A DNA stretch of 64,000 bases from Blasia pusilla (lineage: Eukaryota > Marchantiophyta > Marchantiopsida > Blasiales): the NCBI GenBank assembly GCA_050084515.1, contig CM114275.1:28520001-28584000 (forward strand). The letters are read 5' to 3'. A program made the translations under genes and the position numbers. The notes below the pieces were generated by a model that saw only the letters and a program-made list of their open reading frames with translations, was not told where the DNA came from and did no database searches. Positions 37,221-48,493 of the stretch are shown here, one piece after another. Within the stretch, counting starts at the first letter, position 1; the number at the start of each line of letters is the position of its first letter.

Positions 37221-39354
37221 CGGGTTGAGTTTGGATGTGCAGGATTGTATCGGAGGGGAATGTCACCCACCACTGGATCCAGGACTGCGATCGGGTGAAG
37301 AAGGTGCTTACGACACACCCGGGAGAGTACAAGGGGTTCTTGGGCGACGCCCTTGTAAATCAGATGCTTGCAAAGGGTGCTCAGATAAAAAAGAAAACTC
37401 GGGCAAATAAGTTTATTTCCCAAGATGCAGCCGTAACCATCCTTTTCTGGTCGAAGATACAGGCCGTGAAGAAGAGCGCTGTGCACTGGAGCTGGAGCGG
37501 AAGGAGAAAGTATTTGGGTCAAAGCACGCGAAATTCATCCAAGCTGCAATATCTGCAGCCATGAAATACACGGCGAGCAAGATGCAGCGATACATCAGCA
37601 TTCTCAACCCCGAACTTGGTCCAGAGTTCTACAAGGAGCTGAAGGCGATTATCAAGCGCCAGCGGAAAAGGGATGAAGATCCGCAAGGTTGGATTGGGGA
37701 GAAAGTGTCCCTGGATCGCGTGCATCGGTTTGCGTTGTCCGGCATAAGCGAGTTTAGGAGGATCCGACTGATGAAAATCAGTCTCGAGGGCACAGAGGCC
37801 CAGAAGAGGACGGCACACCATCCTCTGGGTATGTCTGATCCAGTGATCTCCCACAGGCTACGCGAATGGTCGTTCTGGGACGCGTTGCGGGTTATCGGGA
37901 AGTCCGTGCTAGACGGTCTGCAAGCGGAGCTCAAAAGATTAGAGCCCATTCCGGATGAAGCAAACCTGGAAAGTTCTGTAGATTTTGAGGTTTGGCGCAA
38001 CGACATCCGGGATAAGCCAATAAAAAACCCATGATTCAAGACAATGTTCAAGGTTTGCGTCCTCCCTCAGGCAGAGCTTGACGAAGAAATCAAGGGGAAC
38101 AAACGGGATCAAGCAAAGAAGAAGCGAGATCTATAGGAGCAGACGGCCAATTCAGTTCGAGTAAAAGTTGCCCAACGGATGGTCTTCAGGTACCTTGTCC
38201 AGTGTAAGAATGCAAGTACCTTGGGAAAATTACCGGCAGCCTTGAAATTGTGGGCTTCGCTGCCTGATGGAGAGACATTCTCCATGTACGACATGGAGAT
38301 GGGGCAGCACATGTCCGATTGGGAGGTGGAGAATTTCCCCATTTGGCTTGACTTCAACGACCCTGAAGACATCACTGATAAGGATTCACGAGTGCTTCAT
38401 GATGCAGTGGCCTCAGGACAAGACGACGTCCCCAATTTTGTGCAGCCTGAAGACTTCTTCGGAGGAGATGCGGAAGAGCAAGCCACGAGACAGTGAGTTG
38501 GCTTCAAGGTACGCATGACCAAAGACAAATCCAAATGGTCTCAAAGGCAAGGCAAGGGGAGGGAAGAATTCCGAGGCCGAGTCTTCCCAAAGAGAGGCTG
38601 AAGATTCAAGGCCCGAGGCAGAATCTTCCGGGCGAGCGGGGAGAGAGGGTCGGACCAGGTCCTCGGCGAAAAAACCCCATCAGTCTCGAGGTCATAGAGA
38701 CCCCGACAAGCCGTCCATGCGGACTCGGGAGAAGCGGAAGCGAGAGGTGCGTGGTTGTCCCAAGGAGAATCTGATCCATCATCCTTGGGAAAGACACAGA
38801 CAAACAACGACCGGACAAGCGTCCTCCTTTAGTTCACTCCTTTCTTTGGATAAGGTGAAAAGCTTGATTCTCAGCGTCGACACCAACCATTGATAAATTG
38901 ACAACGCTGGGACGGAAGCTCCACGAAACGGGCACGCCGCTCGGACGGTGAATGGAGTGGTCGAAGAGGTTGCGGTGGATCTCTTGATCGCTGATCATCC
39001 TTGGGGTTGCGATCGTGGAGCGAGAATCCGTCGGACGGGTACCGAGTGGAATGTGCCGCTCTCTTATGACCAAATCGCTATTGTTCTCTTGCTTTGACGC
39101 CTCTCGAGTAGCGGGCGTCTTCTTGGTGTTGACCGGAGGAGCGAGGACAAGCTCTTCAACCTCCGGCGCGTCAAGAGGTCGCTAAAGTGGAGGACGCGCA
39201 ATCGTGGATCATAAAAAGCAGTACCCACTCCGATCCGCGACGAAAGTCGATTTGGGTAAGGCTCAATTCTGTAGTATAATATCAAATATATTTTCAAATT
39301 CGGGTAAGGCTCAATGAGTGTTAATTTCAGATAGTATATCTCCGTTGTTTTGTC

Positions 39355-39722
39355 GTGAGCAACCCGTCGGAAGGCGACGGGTTGTTTTAGAGCAGCCCAT
39401 GCTCCGAGCAACACGTTGGTTTCCGACGGTTGCATCTTTCCCATAAACATGTGGGAAAACCGTGGTGTACGCAACCCGTCGGAACCCGGCGGGTTGCGCT
39501 TGCTTTTGGTTTTTCCTGTGTTTCGAAAGCCGCAACCCGCCGATAGCGGCGGTTGCTCTCACCGAGCATGGGCCGCCGAATAAAGAACCCGTCGCCTTCC
39601 GACGGGTTGCTCACGGAAAAACAACGGAGAGCCTGACGGGTTGTTTTGTCCCTGACCAACCCGACGGAAGGCGACGGGTTGGTCAAGGACAAAACAACCC
39701 GTCGGACTCCGACAAGTTGATC
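39355..39722. repeat. Palindrome cluster in alpha intron 3
   Basis: About eight palindromes between the splice donor (39256) and acceptor (39829) of intron 3, some with CCTTC or AAGGC centres and one shortened arm pair (CGCAACCCGCCGATAGCGGC). The homologous intron in beta (51870-52255) has a matching array. Confidence 0.85.
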
Positions 39723-40399
39723 CAAAGTTAGTAATTGAAAAATTTCTTTAGGGTCAAGCCGACTTCTTTGGTGACGTGTTGCACATTATGCCAAGTTGCT
39801 GACATTGTTTCCAACGTGCTTCTTTACAGATGGACCACTCCCTACGTGTCTTTCGCCGCCCGAGCACAATTTCCAGGTGTTCAAGATCCAGGATCCTGTG
39901 GATCCATGCTCAGATGGGTACAGCTTAGAAGCTCTCTTAAAAGAAAAATCTCTTTAGGTTGAAGGTAGTCTCCTCTCTCCTCTCTCCTCTCTTCCTCTCC
40001 TCTTACGGCTCCTCCAAGACTTCCCTCGGAGAAAACTCTATTTTTGCATCCAAAATCCTCTCCTTAAGGATCTCCTTAAAATTCGTGTTTGTCTCTATAT
40101 TAGACTGCAATTTGTATGTAGGAGTCTTACCCTTGGTCTTCTGAGGAGACCTCAATTATTTCTCCTTCATCCCACCTTCTTTCATGTGAGAATCCATGAT
40201 AGATTCAGATGTAGAAGACCCTTATTCTCTTGAGGGCTACGCCTCCGGTTGCCCTTTCTTTCTTAGGGTCCATAAGAAAGAAAGGGCAACCGGAGGCGTA
40301 TAGTAAAATTTTGCAACACGTTATCGTATAGTAAAATCGAGGACCAGTAGAAAGAAAGGGCAATCGGAGGCGTAGCCCTGAAGAGAATAAGGGCCTTCT

Positions 40400-40612
40400 A
40401 CATCTGAATCTATCATGGATTCTCACATGAAAGAAGGTGGGATGAAGGAGAAATAATTGAGGTCTCCTCAGAAGACCAAGGGTAAGACTCCTACATACAA
40501 ATTGCAGTCTAATATAGAGACAAACACGAATTTTAAGGAGATCCTTGAGGAGAGGATTTTGGATGCGAAAATAGAGTTTTCTCCGAGGGAAGTCTTGGAG
40601 AAGCCGTAAGAG
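40400..40612 (+). pseudogene. Retroelement gag-like fragment, in three copies
   Basis: Reads SPQKTKGKTPTYKLQSNIET and KEILEERILDAKIEFSPREV ending LEKP-stop, reminiscent of a conserved gag region of Ty3/gypsy elements in green algae and plants (from recollection, not a search). Inverse copies lie in arms A (40007-40200) and A'' (41916-42110). It is cut at the TE terminus GTAAGAGG. Confidence 0.4.
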
Positions 40613-41044
40613 GAGAGGAAGAGAGGAGAGAGGAGACTACCTTCAACCTAAAGAGATTTTTTTTTAAAAGAGAGCTTCTTGTGGTTTGAAGGGAGTTTCT
40701 GCTGGGTTGAAGAGAGGAAGGTTATTTTTGTGAATATTTTTGCACTTTTGCTCTCTATGCTTAGTCACTTCTTGAGATTTTTTTTCCTCTTCCCCATTCT
40801 GGAAACACATCTGAATTTGACAGGTTGCAGGTTGCAAAATACAAAATAAAATTGAAAAATCATTGGAATCAATTATGTGGAAAAATCACTTTTTCCATCT
40901 AAGGTCCGGAACAGAGCTATCACTTTGAATAGAGTTAAAGCTCATAGTAAACATTCAGGCAGTTGAAAGTCCAATCTAAGACATCATTTTGCATCCTCGA
41001 AGTGTTTTGTTTAAAATACTTCGTACTTCTTTGAGGGAAAAATT

Positions 41045-41620
41045 TGGTTGATGGATTCCTACTCCTACCTCTGACTCTCTTAAAACTACAAGCAACACAT
41101 AGTACATGTGCTTACAAGGGAAATAAATTTTCCCACTTGTCGCTCTTTGGACAAAGTCATCACAGGAACATGTGGGAAAGTAATAGATGTGTACCACATA
41201 CATCCCTGTCAAACTTAAATTCACGATGTTGTTCTTGACCCACTATGAATGTCTTTTGTGGCGATGATTTCCATGTTTGCCTCTCGAGCTGATGCGATTC
41301 TCTTTGCTCTCTCCACTCTTGGCCTACACATTCTGTTTCTCTTAACCCCATTTCTTGACTCAAACTGAAATAGTGGATTGAGATCGTCCACCTTCTCCGG
41401 GTACATGTTGACATCAATCTTGGGTTGAATCCAAAATGCGAAAGTCTTTGTAATGCGAACATGCTCCGAACTCCCTCTATCTACGAGTCTGAAACCGGCA
41501 TTTGTAAGATTGTCCACTTATTCAGAGTGCAATTGGTACCTACAGCAATAGGCCAAATCGTGGGGGTATTCCCTGGAGCTCCAATGGCAGCTGAATAAGA
41601 CTTCCGGAAAGCATAGACAT
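41045..41620 (-). pseudogene. Gene 1 3' fragment with SWIM finger, between inverted arms
   Basis: The minus strand reads SAGFRLVDRGSSEHVRITKT, IDVNMYPEKVDDLNPLFQFE and the SWIM finger CSCDDF...CKH, closely matching the end of gene 1 alpha (28560-28990). Only about the last 190 codons survive, with one frameshift near 41225. Flanked by long inverted repeats, it looks like an internally deleted, non-autonomous derivative of the two-gene element. Confidence 0.75.
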
Positions 41621-42229
41621 TTTGAAGACATAACCGACTAAATTTTATGTGAGAATCCATGGTAGATTCAGGTTGCAACTTGCAACCTATCAGATTCAGA
41701 CGGGTTGCCAGAATGGGGAAGAGGAAAAAAAATCTCAAGAAGTGACTAAGCATAGAGAGCAAAAGTGCAAAAATATTCACAAAAATAACCTTCCTCTCTT
41801 CAACCCAGCAGAAACTCCCTTCAAACCACAAGAAGCTCTCTTTTAAAAAAAAATCTCTTTAGGTTGAAGGTAATCTCCTCTCTCCTCTCTTCCTCTCCTC
41901 TTACGGCTCCTCCAAGACTTCCCTCGGAGAAAACTCTATTTTCGCATCCAAAATCCTCTCCTCAAGTATCTCCTTAAAATTCGTGTTTGTCTCTATATTA
42001 GACTGCAATTTGTATGTAGGAGTCTTACCCTTGGTCTTCTGAGGAGACCTCAATTATTTCTCCTTCATCCCACCTTCTTTCATGTGAGAATCCATGATAG
42101 ATTCAGATGTAGAAGGCTCTTATTCTCTTAAGGGCTACGCCTCCGGTTGCCTTTTCTTTCTTATGGTCCTCGATGTGTTTACATAATGGGTGATTTTACT
42201 ATACGATAACGGGTTGCAAAATAGTCTAA

Positions 42230-42870
42230 GTTTTAGCCATGGAGATGGATGATAAGAGGGAATTGCAATCCATCAGACTCTAACAGCTTGCAGGAGGGTC
42301 CAAGTTGTAGCCATGGAAATTGATGATAGGAGTGAATTGCAACCCGCTAGACTCTAACGGGTTGTAGAAGGGTCAAGAATCAAGCCTTCGCCGTGAATTT
42401 TATGATGAAATTGCAACCCATGGGACTCCGATGGCTTGCAAAAAGGTTTTGTGACACATTTCCCTAAACCCAGATAGTGTGATTGTAAAGCTTTCAAGGA
42501 CTGATTGCAACCAATCGAATTGCAACGGGTTGCACTACTCTATGACCCATCTCATGGATGTGCAACCCGTCAGACTGATGGGTTGCCACATTTCCACTGT
42601 GAGCCTATCACTGAGGCCATCTCAAGATGATGGGTGCAACCCGTCAGAGTTTGACAGGTTGCAATCTGTCCCTAAGCAACCCGTCAGAGTTTGACGGGTT
42701 GCAATCTGTCCCTAAGCATCTACCAGAGAGGCTTTCTAAATTAAAAAGGAGAAACCCATCGGAGGGTATAAAGCCCACTGATTTACCTTTTGGGGCTGTT
42801 GGATCTGAGGGGATATTTTTTGAGTCTCTTTGTGTGTAACATGTCGGAATGCGACGGGTTGCATGAGATC
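42230..42870. repeat. Palindrome cluster in epsilon intron 2
   Basis: About ten diverged palindromes (for example ATTGCAACCCGCTAGACTC, and CAACCCGTCAGAGTTTGACGG at about 42640 and 42680). They lie just upstream of the epsilon exon that begins near 42890, the same intron position as in the other gene 2 copies. Confidence 0.8.
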
Positions 42871-42889
42871 ATAATTCTAACAATTAGTT

Positions 42890-43649
42890 CAACATTGCAG
42901 GGTTATCTTAGAAGGGAACGTTATCCATCATTGGATCCAAGAATGCAACAAAGTGAAGAAGTTGCTTACAACGCACCCTTCGCACTATAAAGGATTTCTA
43001 GGAGACAACTTGGTGGATAAGATGCTCACCAAAGGAGCACAGATCAAAAATAAGACTTGGGTAAATACATAGATCTCCCAAGATGCAGTTGTTACCATTT
43101 TGTGTTGGTCTAAAATCCTAGCACCGAAAAGAATTGCAACATCGGCATTGGAGTGGAGGAACCATGTTTCAGCTTTGGAGAGAGCCAAGTTTTTCCAAGT
43201 TGTTGTGTCGGCAGCAACAAAGTACACAACAAGCAAGATGTAGCGCAACATTGATGTGCTGAACCCCAAACTCGGCCAAGACTTCTACAAAGAGTTGAAG
43301 GCAATTATTAAACGCCAAGGGAAGAGGGATGAAGATCCCCGTGGATGAATAGGAGAAAAATTGTCTCTCAATCGCGTCCATGGGTTCGCCCTTTCTGGGA
43401 TCTCAAAATTCAGGTGGATCATACTCATGAAAATCAATCTCGAGGAGACGGAGGCCCAGAAGCAAGCGGCACACCACCCGTCGGGGGTGTCAGAACGTGT
43501 AATCTGACACTGGTTGAGATAATGGTCCTTATGGGATGCATTGTGGGTGTTCGATAAGTCCATGATTGAGAATCTTCAAGTTGAACTCATGAAGATTGAG
43601 CATGTTCCGGAGGAGACTAGCCTAGAGTCGGCTCAGGACTACGAATTCT
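42890..43649 (+). pseudogene. Gene 2 copy epsilon: middle exon, cut by CACTA 3
   Basis: Reads VILEGNVIHHWIQECNKVKK, LLTTHPSHYKGFLGDNLVDK, FYKELKAIIKRQGKRDEDPR and LNRVHGFALSGISKFRW, aligned to exon 3 of the other gene 2 copies, with several in-frame stops. It ends at SLESAQDYEF where a CACTA left end begins. Divergence is similar to copy delta, so it is an old copy. Confidence 0.8.
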
Positions 43650-46450
43650 CACCAAAACAAATATGTGGGTTTTATAACTAGGTCTTAAATTGGTCACCGA
43701 AAGAATGACTCAAATTATGACTAAAATGGTTTAGTCCTAAAATTTATGTTTGCACGACTCACATAGTCATATGCTTATTACTAAAGTAGTTATCAATACC
43801 CTTTAGTCAAGACTAGTCGTACTTGTTTCACTTTCCTAGTAATACTGAGTCATAAACAACGACTAATGTGTTTTAGTGATTTCATGCTCCAATGTTATTG
43901 TGTTTCTTACCGATGTTGGGATATGTATATTTATACCATGTGTTTTTGGGGTTGAGTTTCCCCTCTGGAAAAAGTTTGAACATTCTTGAACCCTTGGTTC
44001 GAGGAAGGGTACTAAAAGAGGGCTCAAGAATAAAGAGGAGGAATTTGGGTTGGATTATTCCGCGTCTCTATGCCATTTTCATGTTATCATGGAGTTAAAT
44101 TTCTTCCCACTATTGGATAGTGTTGCAACTTGGCATAATCCAAGGCATTAAATCCCTTCACAACTTCAATGGTTCATATCTGCTAGTTAGCCCCCCATAC
44201 TCAAACCACAAATGAAAGACAATTTTTAGAGTTTACAATTTTTGATTCCATGTGTGAAATATCATTTGAAGTTTTTTCTTTTGCTTTGTGTTCCTGGGTT
44301 AGGGGTGCCACCCAAGGAAACATTTCATGATTTTTGGTCCCTTTGTTGAGGGTGGAGGGTGGAAAAATAGGGGTCTAGAAGGAGAAAAAGGGCGTTGAGT
44401 AGGATTTTTTTGAGTCCTTGTGGCATTTTCATGTTATCATGGAATTAAATTCTCTTTCAAAAATTTTATGGTGCCAAAACTTGGCACAAGCCAAGACATC
44501 AAATTCCTCCATAACTTCAACGGTTAAGATTTGCCATGTAGTCCCCCATGCTCATACAAAAAATGAAAGACCTTGTTTAGGATTTACGATTTTTAATTCC
44601 ATGTGTGAGTGGTTGTTTGAAGTTTTTATTTTTCTTTGTGTTTTTGGGTTATGGTTGCCACCATGGGAAAAAATTCCTGATTTTTGGTCCTCTTGTTGAG
44701 GGTGGAGGGTAGAAAAAGAGGGATCAAGAAGGAGGAAGAGGGCATTGAGTAGGATTCTTTCAAGTCCTTGTGGCATTTTCATGTTATCATGAAGTTGAAT
44801 TTTCTTCCAACCATTGGATGGTAATGAAACTTGGCCCAAGCCTTTGGATTAGACCTCTCCAAAACTTCAATGGTGCAGATCTGCTATTTAGCCCCCATGC
44901 TCAAACAAAAAATGAAAGACCTTGTTTAGGAATTATGCTTTTTAATTCTATGTGTGAATGGTCATTTGAAGTTTTTTCTTTTTCCCTGAGTTCTTGTGGT
45001 TGTAGTACCCCTTTGGAAGAAGCGTTTTGATTTTTGGATACCTAGTTGAGGAGGAGGGGAGAAAAAGAGGGGTGAAGAAGGAAAAGGATGGCTTTGGGTA
45101 CCATTGTTCCAAGTCTTTGTTTCATTTTTATGTTCACATTGAAGTATCTTTTGTTCTTACCATTAGATGTTGTTGAAACTTAACACATGCCTTTTGCTTA
45201 AATTCTTTGGCCACTTCAACGGTTCAGATCTACCATTCGGGCTTCCATGCTCAAACCAAAAATGGGAGACCTTATTTAGGATTTACAATTTTTATTTCCA
45301 TGTGTGTCTGGTCATTTGGAGTTTTTTTTTCCTTTGTGTTCATGGGGTTGGAGTGCCCTTTTGGGAAATTTTCTTGATTTTTTGACCCCCGGTTGAGGAG
45401 GAGGGGAGAAAAAGAGGGGTGAAGAAGGAAGAAGAGGGCTTTGAGTACAATTGTTCCAAATCTTTGTTTCATTTTTATGTTCACATTGAGGTATCTTTTT
45501 TTCTCACTATTGGATGTCGTTGTTCATACTCTTGGTTGAGGAGGAGGAGAGGAAAGATGGGAGAGAAAGAAGAAGACGAGGGTCCCAAGGAAGTTTGTTT
45601 TAGAGATAAGGTAAGAAAAGATAGAGGTTTTAAAACGTATGCATTTTAGTTATAGAGAAATAGAAAAAAAAAAGGGACTCTCTGGGGCTTCATATGTAAA
45701 ATCAGGAAAGCTTATGCAAAGACAGGAAATAAATCTCGAGGTCATCAAAAGAAGGTGAGAAGATAAGGACTAAGAGCTTTTTACTTGCTGATGATCTTTT
45801 GGATGTAATTATTGTTATAGAAGATGGTCACAAACTCTCTAAATTGATTTTGATGGGAGTAACTTGATAGTGTTGGGTGTTCTATCTATTTCAACCGGGC
45901 TTCTCTCCTAAAACCATCCATGCTACTTCTAATATTGAACTCTTGGTCATCAAATTAATGGCTATATGGGTCAGGAAAGATGATGTTTTTACTACCTACC
46001 AAATCATTCAAAGAGGTGAGTTTGATCTACATGCCTTACACTGAGTTGGTTTTTTTAAATATTTGATCCCGTGGTATGAATCCTACATATATATATATAA
46101 GAGAGGATCTCGCAACATCACTTTGTGAGGTAGATCTCTAGCTCCTTGTCATTTGATTTTATTCTTCCCTTTTTTCACTGCTCAATCAACTAACCTTACG
46201 TCGATTAGGTCAGCTCGATTTACAGATCTTTTGTGGTTGTACTTGAAGTTGGTTTCTTAACTACATTGGATGAAAATGGCAAAGGAGTAGGAAAATATTT
46301 TGCTTTGTGGAGTAGAGGTATGTACAAATTCTAACACCCACTCTAGTATGTATTATTTTCTAGGTACTTGTGGGATGGGCCGAGTGTTATGAGAGAGTAA
46401 TGGTTTTTGGATTTCAAAGTATAGAAATGAGATTGATGAGAGATTCATTT
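43650..46450 (+). mobile_element. CACTA element copy 3, 5' part
   Basis: Starts CACCAAAACAAAT with ~200 bp that follow the left end of CACTA 2 almost word for word (GTTTTATAACTAGG; GACTCAAATTATGACT). It then runs into the ~348-bp tandem repeats. The first TIR bases have decayed (CACCA for CACTA). The right end is not found; sequence past 45.6 kb is unassigned and gypsy sequence starts near 46.5 kb, so the element is truncated. Confidence 0.65.
43970..45530. repeat. ~348-bp tandem repeats, about 4.5 units
   Basis: The marker TTTCATGTTATCATGGAGTT (or TTTTTATGTTCACATTGAAG) recurs near 44082, 44425, 44775, 45123 and 45471, spaced 343-350 bp. Each unit also holds ACTTCAATGGTxCAGATCTGC and a GTTGAGGxxGGAGG segment. 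Unit size near two nucleosomes is noted without claim. Degenerate units occur in CACTA 2 (3590-4572). Confidence 0.85.
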
Positions 46451-46480
46451 TTTAGTGGATTCCTCCATCCAAAATGAGCA
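45540..46480. other. Unassigned sequence
   Basis: No supported gene. Short frames such as LLVIKLMAIWVRKDDVFT do not extend. A short (AT)n run lies at 46088-46101. Confidence 0.4.
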
Positions 46481-46529
46481 ACCCAACAACATCATAACTA
46501 AGATTGGATATAAGTGATTTACAAAGAGT

Positions 46530-46690
46530 CCAAGTTGTCGTGCGCATACCTATCGCTACACAATATACATCGCTGGTCACATCTACACCACACAACACCG
46601 ATCTTTCACACACACGGGTCGATCCACACATGTACAAAAATCAACTCATACATATACATGGAGATCACACAACCGCCCCCCTAGCTGGCA
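46530..46690 (-). repeat. gypsy LTR start and polypurine tract, minus strand
   Basis: On the minus strand GCTAGGGGGGCGG (near 46686-46674) is followed by LTR-like sequence with GCGATGTATATTGTGTAGCG, matching the gypsy LTR at 20492-20614. The LTR is truncated within ~160 bp. Confidence 0.6.
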
Positions 46691-46748
46691 GTTGGATCCC
46701 CCTGACTCCAGATAGAAAAAATCAGATCTCTTTGACATGACCTATTAC

Positions 46749-47294
46749 CTATACACATCTCGGACACATCCATCGTCCGGTGGGAATCACATCAAGAGGG
46801 GGGGTCAGACATGACATATGCCACCCTCGAGAACAACCATCACATACCAACATGGTGGTTGCACCCCTCGCAGATCCGCACAACATACACCTCAAGCCTG
46901 CAGGTACCACTGCCAAGCTCGGATCCACCGTCCCATCTACGTTCAGAAGATGACATGGCGCATAATTGCGCACATGATCCTTCCAAACCATACCATCCCA
47001 TCCCTCCAACATGAGAACTCTGGTCGAGAATACCTCACGCACACGTAGGATCGTGCGCCCTGTAGTGACATCTAGCATCGTGGGTGCCGCCTGCTGTAAA
47101 TACACGTAATCTCCAAGATGAAACCTCCTAATCCCTGAACGATAACCTCCTCCATGAATGGTCGCGTACCTCAATGTATCTCTATGCTGAGCAATAGCTA
47201 AGTTCTCAAAGGCCATAGGCATAACTCTATGAAAAACCTCCGCCCTCTGAGAACATGCTTGTACCCACACATCTGGATCATCAAGAGTTAACAC
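46749..47294 (-). pseudogene. gypsy pol C-terminus with intact PHD finger
   Basis: An open minus-strand frame: DPDVWVQACSQRAEVFHRVM, AIAQHRDTLRYATIHGGGYR, HLGDYVYLQQAAPTMLDV, then a PHD finger with all visible ligands (CMLCGSARGATTMLVCDGC; HMSC; MCPRC). It is the better preserved paralogue of 19401-20310. It is cut on its 5' side by the LTR-like element at 47301, so most of pol is absent. Unlike the first copy it has no internal stop. Confidence 0.8.
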
Positions 47295-47300
47295 CTCCGC

Positions 47301-48493
47301 TGTCGTATAATAAAATCAGCCAGTGTGTAAACTCCTTACTCGTTAAGTTTTAGATAGAGTTTTATTAGTATTAAGTAAATTAGCTTAGGAAAAGGAAATT
47401 CCCATGTTTAAACCTCGTTATGGTGCCTCTTTTATGCGGGCCCAACTTTAGAAAAGAGGTAATAAATAAAGGATGACTTTATAAAAGCAAAAGTAGGTTT
47501 GGTTGGTGGTTATGTTAGTTGGGGTAATTTGGAAAATATCAAGTGGGTAAAAGAGGATATTTTGGAAGAGATAAGAGGAAATCTACTTGTGTCAAAATAT
47601 GATCGGCTAAGCCTTGAGAGGAAGCCATATTGCACAGGATAATATTAGCTCTATTTCGTACTCTAATGGATCTCTTGTGAGTATATAAAAAGGAGGGACC
47701 TTCAAGGGTTCATCACCTTCTATTCCACATCTTGAGTCTTTCGTGTCACTCTTGAGTGTATGACTTTGGGATTGCTTGCTCTTCCAATGAGAGTGGATCA
47801 CCCCTCTTGGGAGAATAACTTGACCATGGTCTATTCTTCGAGAGGCTTCTAGAGTGTGGTGTGTGTGTGTGGAGATGAGAGGTTTGTCACCTTAGAGGTG
47901 TTTAGTCATACTAAAATAGTGAATGCTTTGGCTTGTTACTTCCCCAATGAGAGTGGATTACCCCTCTTGGGAGAATAACTCCGCCAAAACCCATTCTTGA
48001 GGAGAGTAGAGAATATCTGTCAAGCATGGATAGGGGTGGAGCACGAGTTATGCCCGAATTTCCTTTCCTTAATCCATATCATGTCAAGATAATCTTTGTA
48101 GATAGGCACTGGTTCATTCGCTATTTAGTTTATCACTTTGGGGAGGCGTTCATGAACCACGTCATTCAATCTCCAACTCCGGTGATCCTTCTTATCGTCA
48201 CATATGGAAGGACATGGGATTGTACTTTGTATGTCCTTATATAGCGATCCATGGATGTCAATAGGCCTGCTCAAGTAGGTTTTAATACTAGTTGTGCTAT
48301 CTTCCTTGTATATAAGCATAAAATAGTTTATAGGGATTTTATAGTTAGGAATTTCGGGGTCCGATGTTACGAAGAAGTGATCGCCTTGGCACTTCCATTT
48401 GTGATACTTGTCGTGAGAGAATGGAGAGTATACATAATAATTTTATATTGAAAAATGAGATCTTCTCAAAGATTACATCTTGCATCGACTGCA
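47301..48493 (+). mobile_element. Second copy of the 1.27-kb LTR-like element
   Basis: Starts TGTCGTATAATAAAATCAGCC and follows 35006-36220 closely, including the TATA box and both short frames, with a ~25-bp deletion near 47495. Homology stops near 48493 before the expected ACGACA end, where gypsy sequence resumes, so the 3' end is truncated and no target duplication can be seen. Confidence 0.75.

Larger units (their letters stand above)
33628..39925 (+). pseudogene. Gene 2 alpha: coiled coil + ParB-like domain + methyltransferase-like domain
   Basis: ATG at 33628 ([16 protein letters not shown]). Exon 1 is split by an organelle-DNA insert (33697-34446); a coiled coil (EEREREAEMHNQELLARRVQ; ADEKREKKRMDASVRRAELA) and an acidic tail to DPIFER follow. 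A solo LTR sits at the exon 1 donor. Exon 2 (36373-36845) holds the ParB/Srx-like domain (ALMEGHNAPRIPLFRLRAME; FIWDGNHRFRAWTKFAEERP). After intron 2, exon 3 (37243-39255) has a conserved middle region (RIVSEGNVTHHWIQDCDRV; VSLDRVHRFALSGISEFRRI), a Ser/Arg/Lys-rich linker and the start of a methyltransferase-like domain (VDLLIADHPWG near 38977-39010). Exon 4 starts at 39830 and is truncated. Several frameshifts (about 37470, 38500, 38900, 39080) and stops make it non-coding. Confidence 0.75.
28047..40006. mobile_element. Two-gene Mutator-like element, copy alpha (12 kb)
   Basis: Contains divergently transcribed gene 1 (transposase, minus) and gene 2 (ParB/methyltransferase-like, plus) around a palindrome-rich promoter region. 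Its ends are inverted repeats: 28047-28130 starts GGTAAGAGGAGAGGAAG and reads on through CTTCAACC(A/T)AA to TTTTAAGAGAG; 39925-40006 is the inverse of this over about 80 bp. The same terminal word follows unrelated flanks at 48992. No clean 9-bp target duplication is visible, so exact boundaries are tentative. Gene 2 is cut short near 39925 relative to copy beta. The copy has itself received an organelle-DNA insert and a solo LTR. Confidence 0.6.
39925..42222. repeat. Nested inverted repeats (arms A, A', A'')
   Basis: Arm A (39925-40270) is followed at once by its inverse A' (40280-40690), centred near 40271. A' extends to 40303-40835, which is the inverse of A'' (41668-42222), with ~830 bp between. 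Each arm contains the terminal word GTAAGAGGAGAGG and a retroelement gag-like fragment. The outer limits of the A'/A'' pair read TTTTGCAACACGTTATCG and its inverse (with one change). The arms are nearly identical, so the arrangement looks recent. Confidence 0.85.

Noticed and set aside
28047-40006. Target-site duplication for the alpha element
   Set aside because: The flanks (GTGGAGCTGC left, GGCTCCTCC right) share no convincing 8-11 bp direct repeat; the right flank is also part of an inverted duplication.
40303-42222. A 9-bp duplication (TAGTAAAAT / TAGTCTAAG) around the A'/A'' inverted pair
   Set aside because: Only six of nine bases agree, so it may be chance; not used as evidence of a mobile unit.
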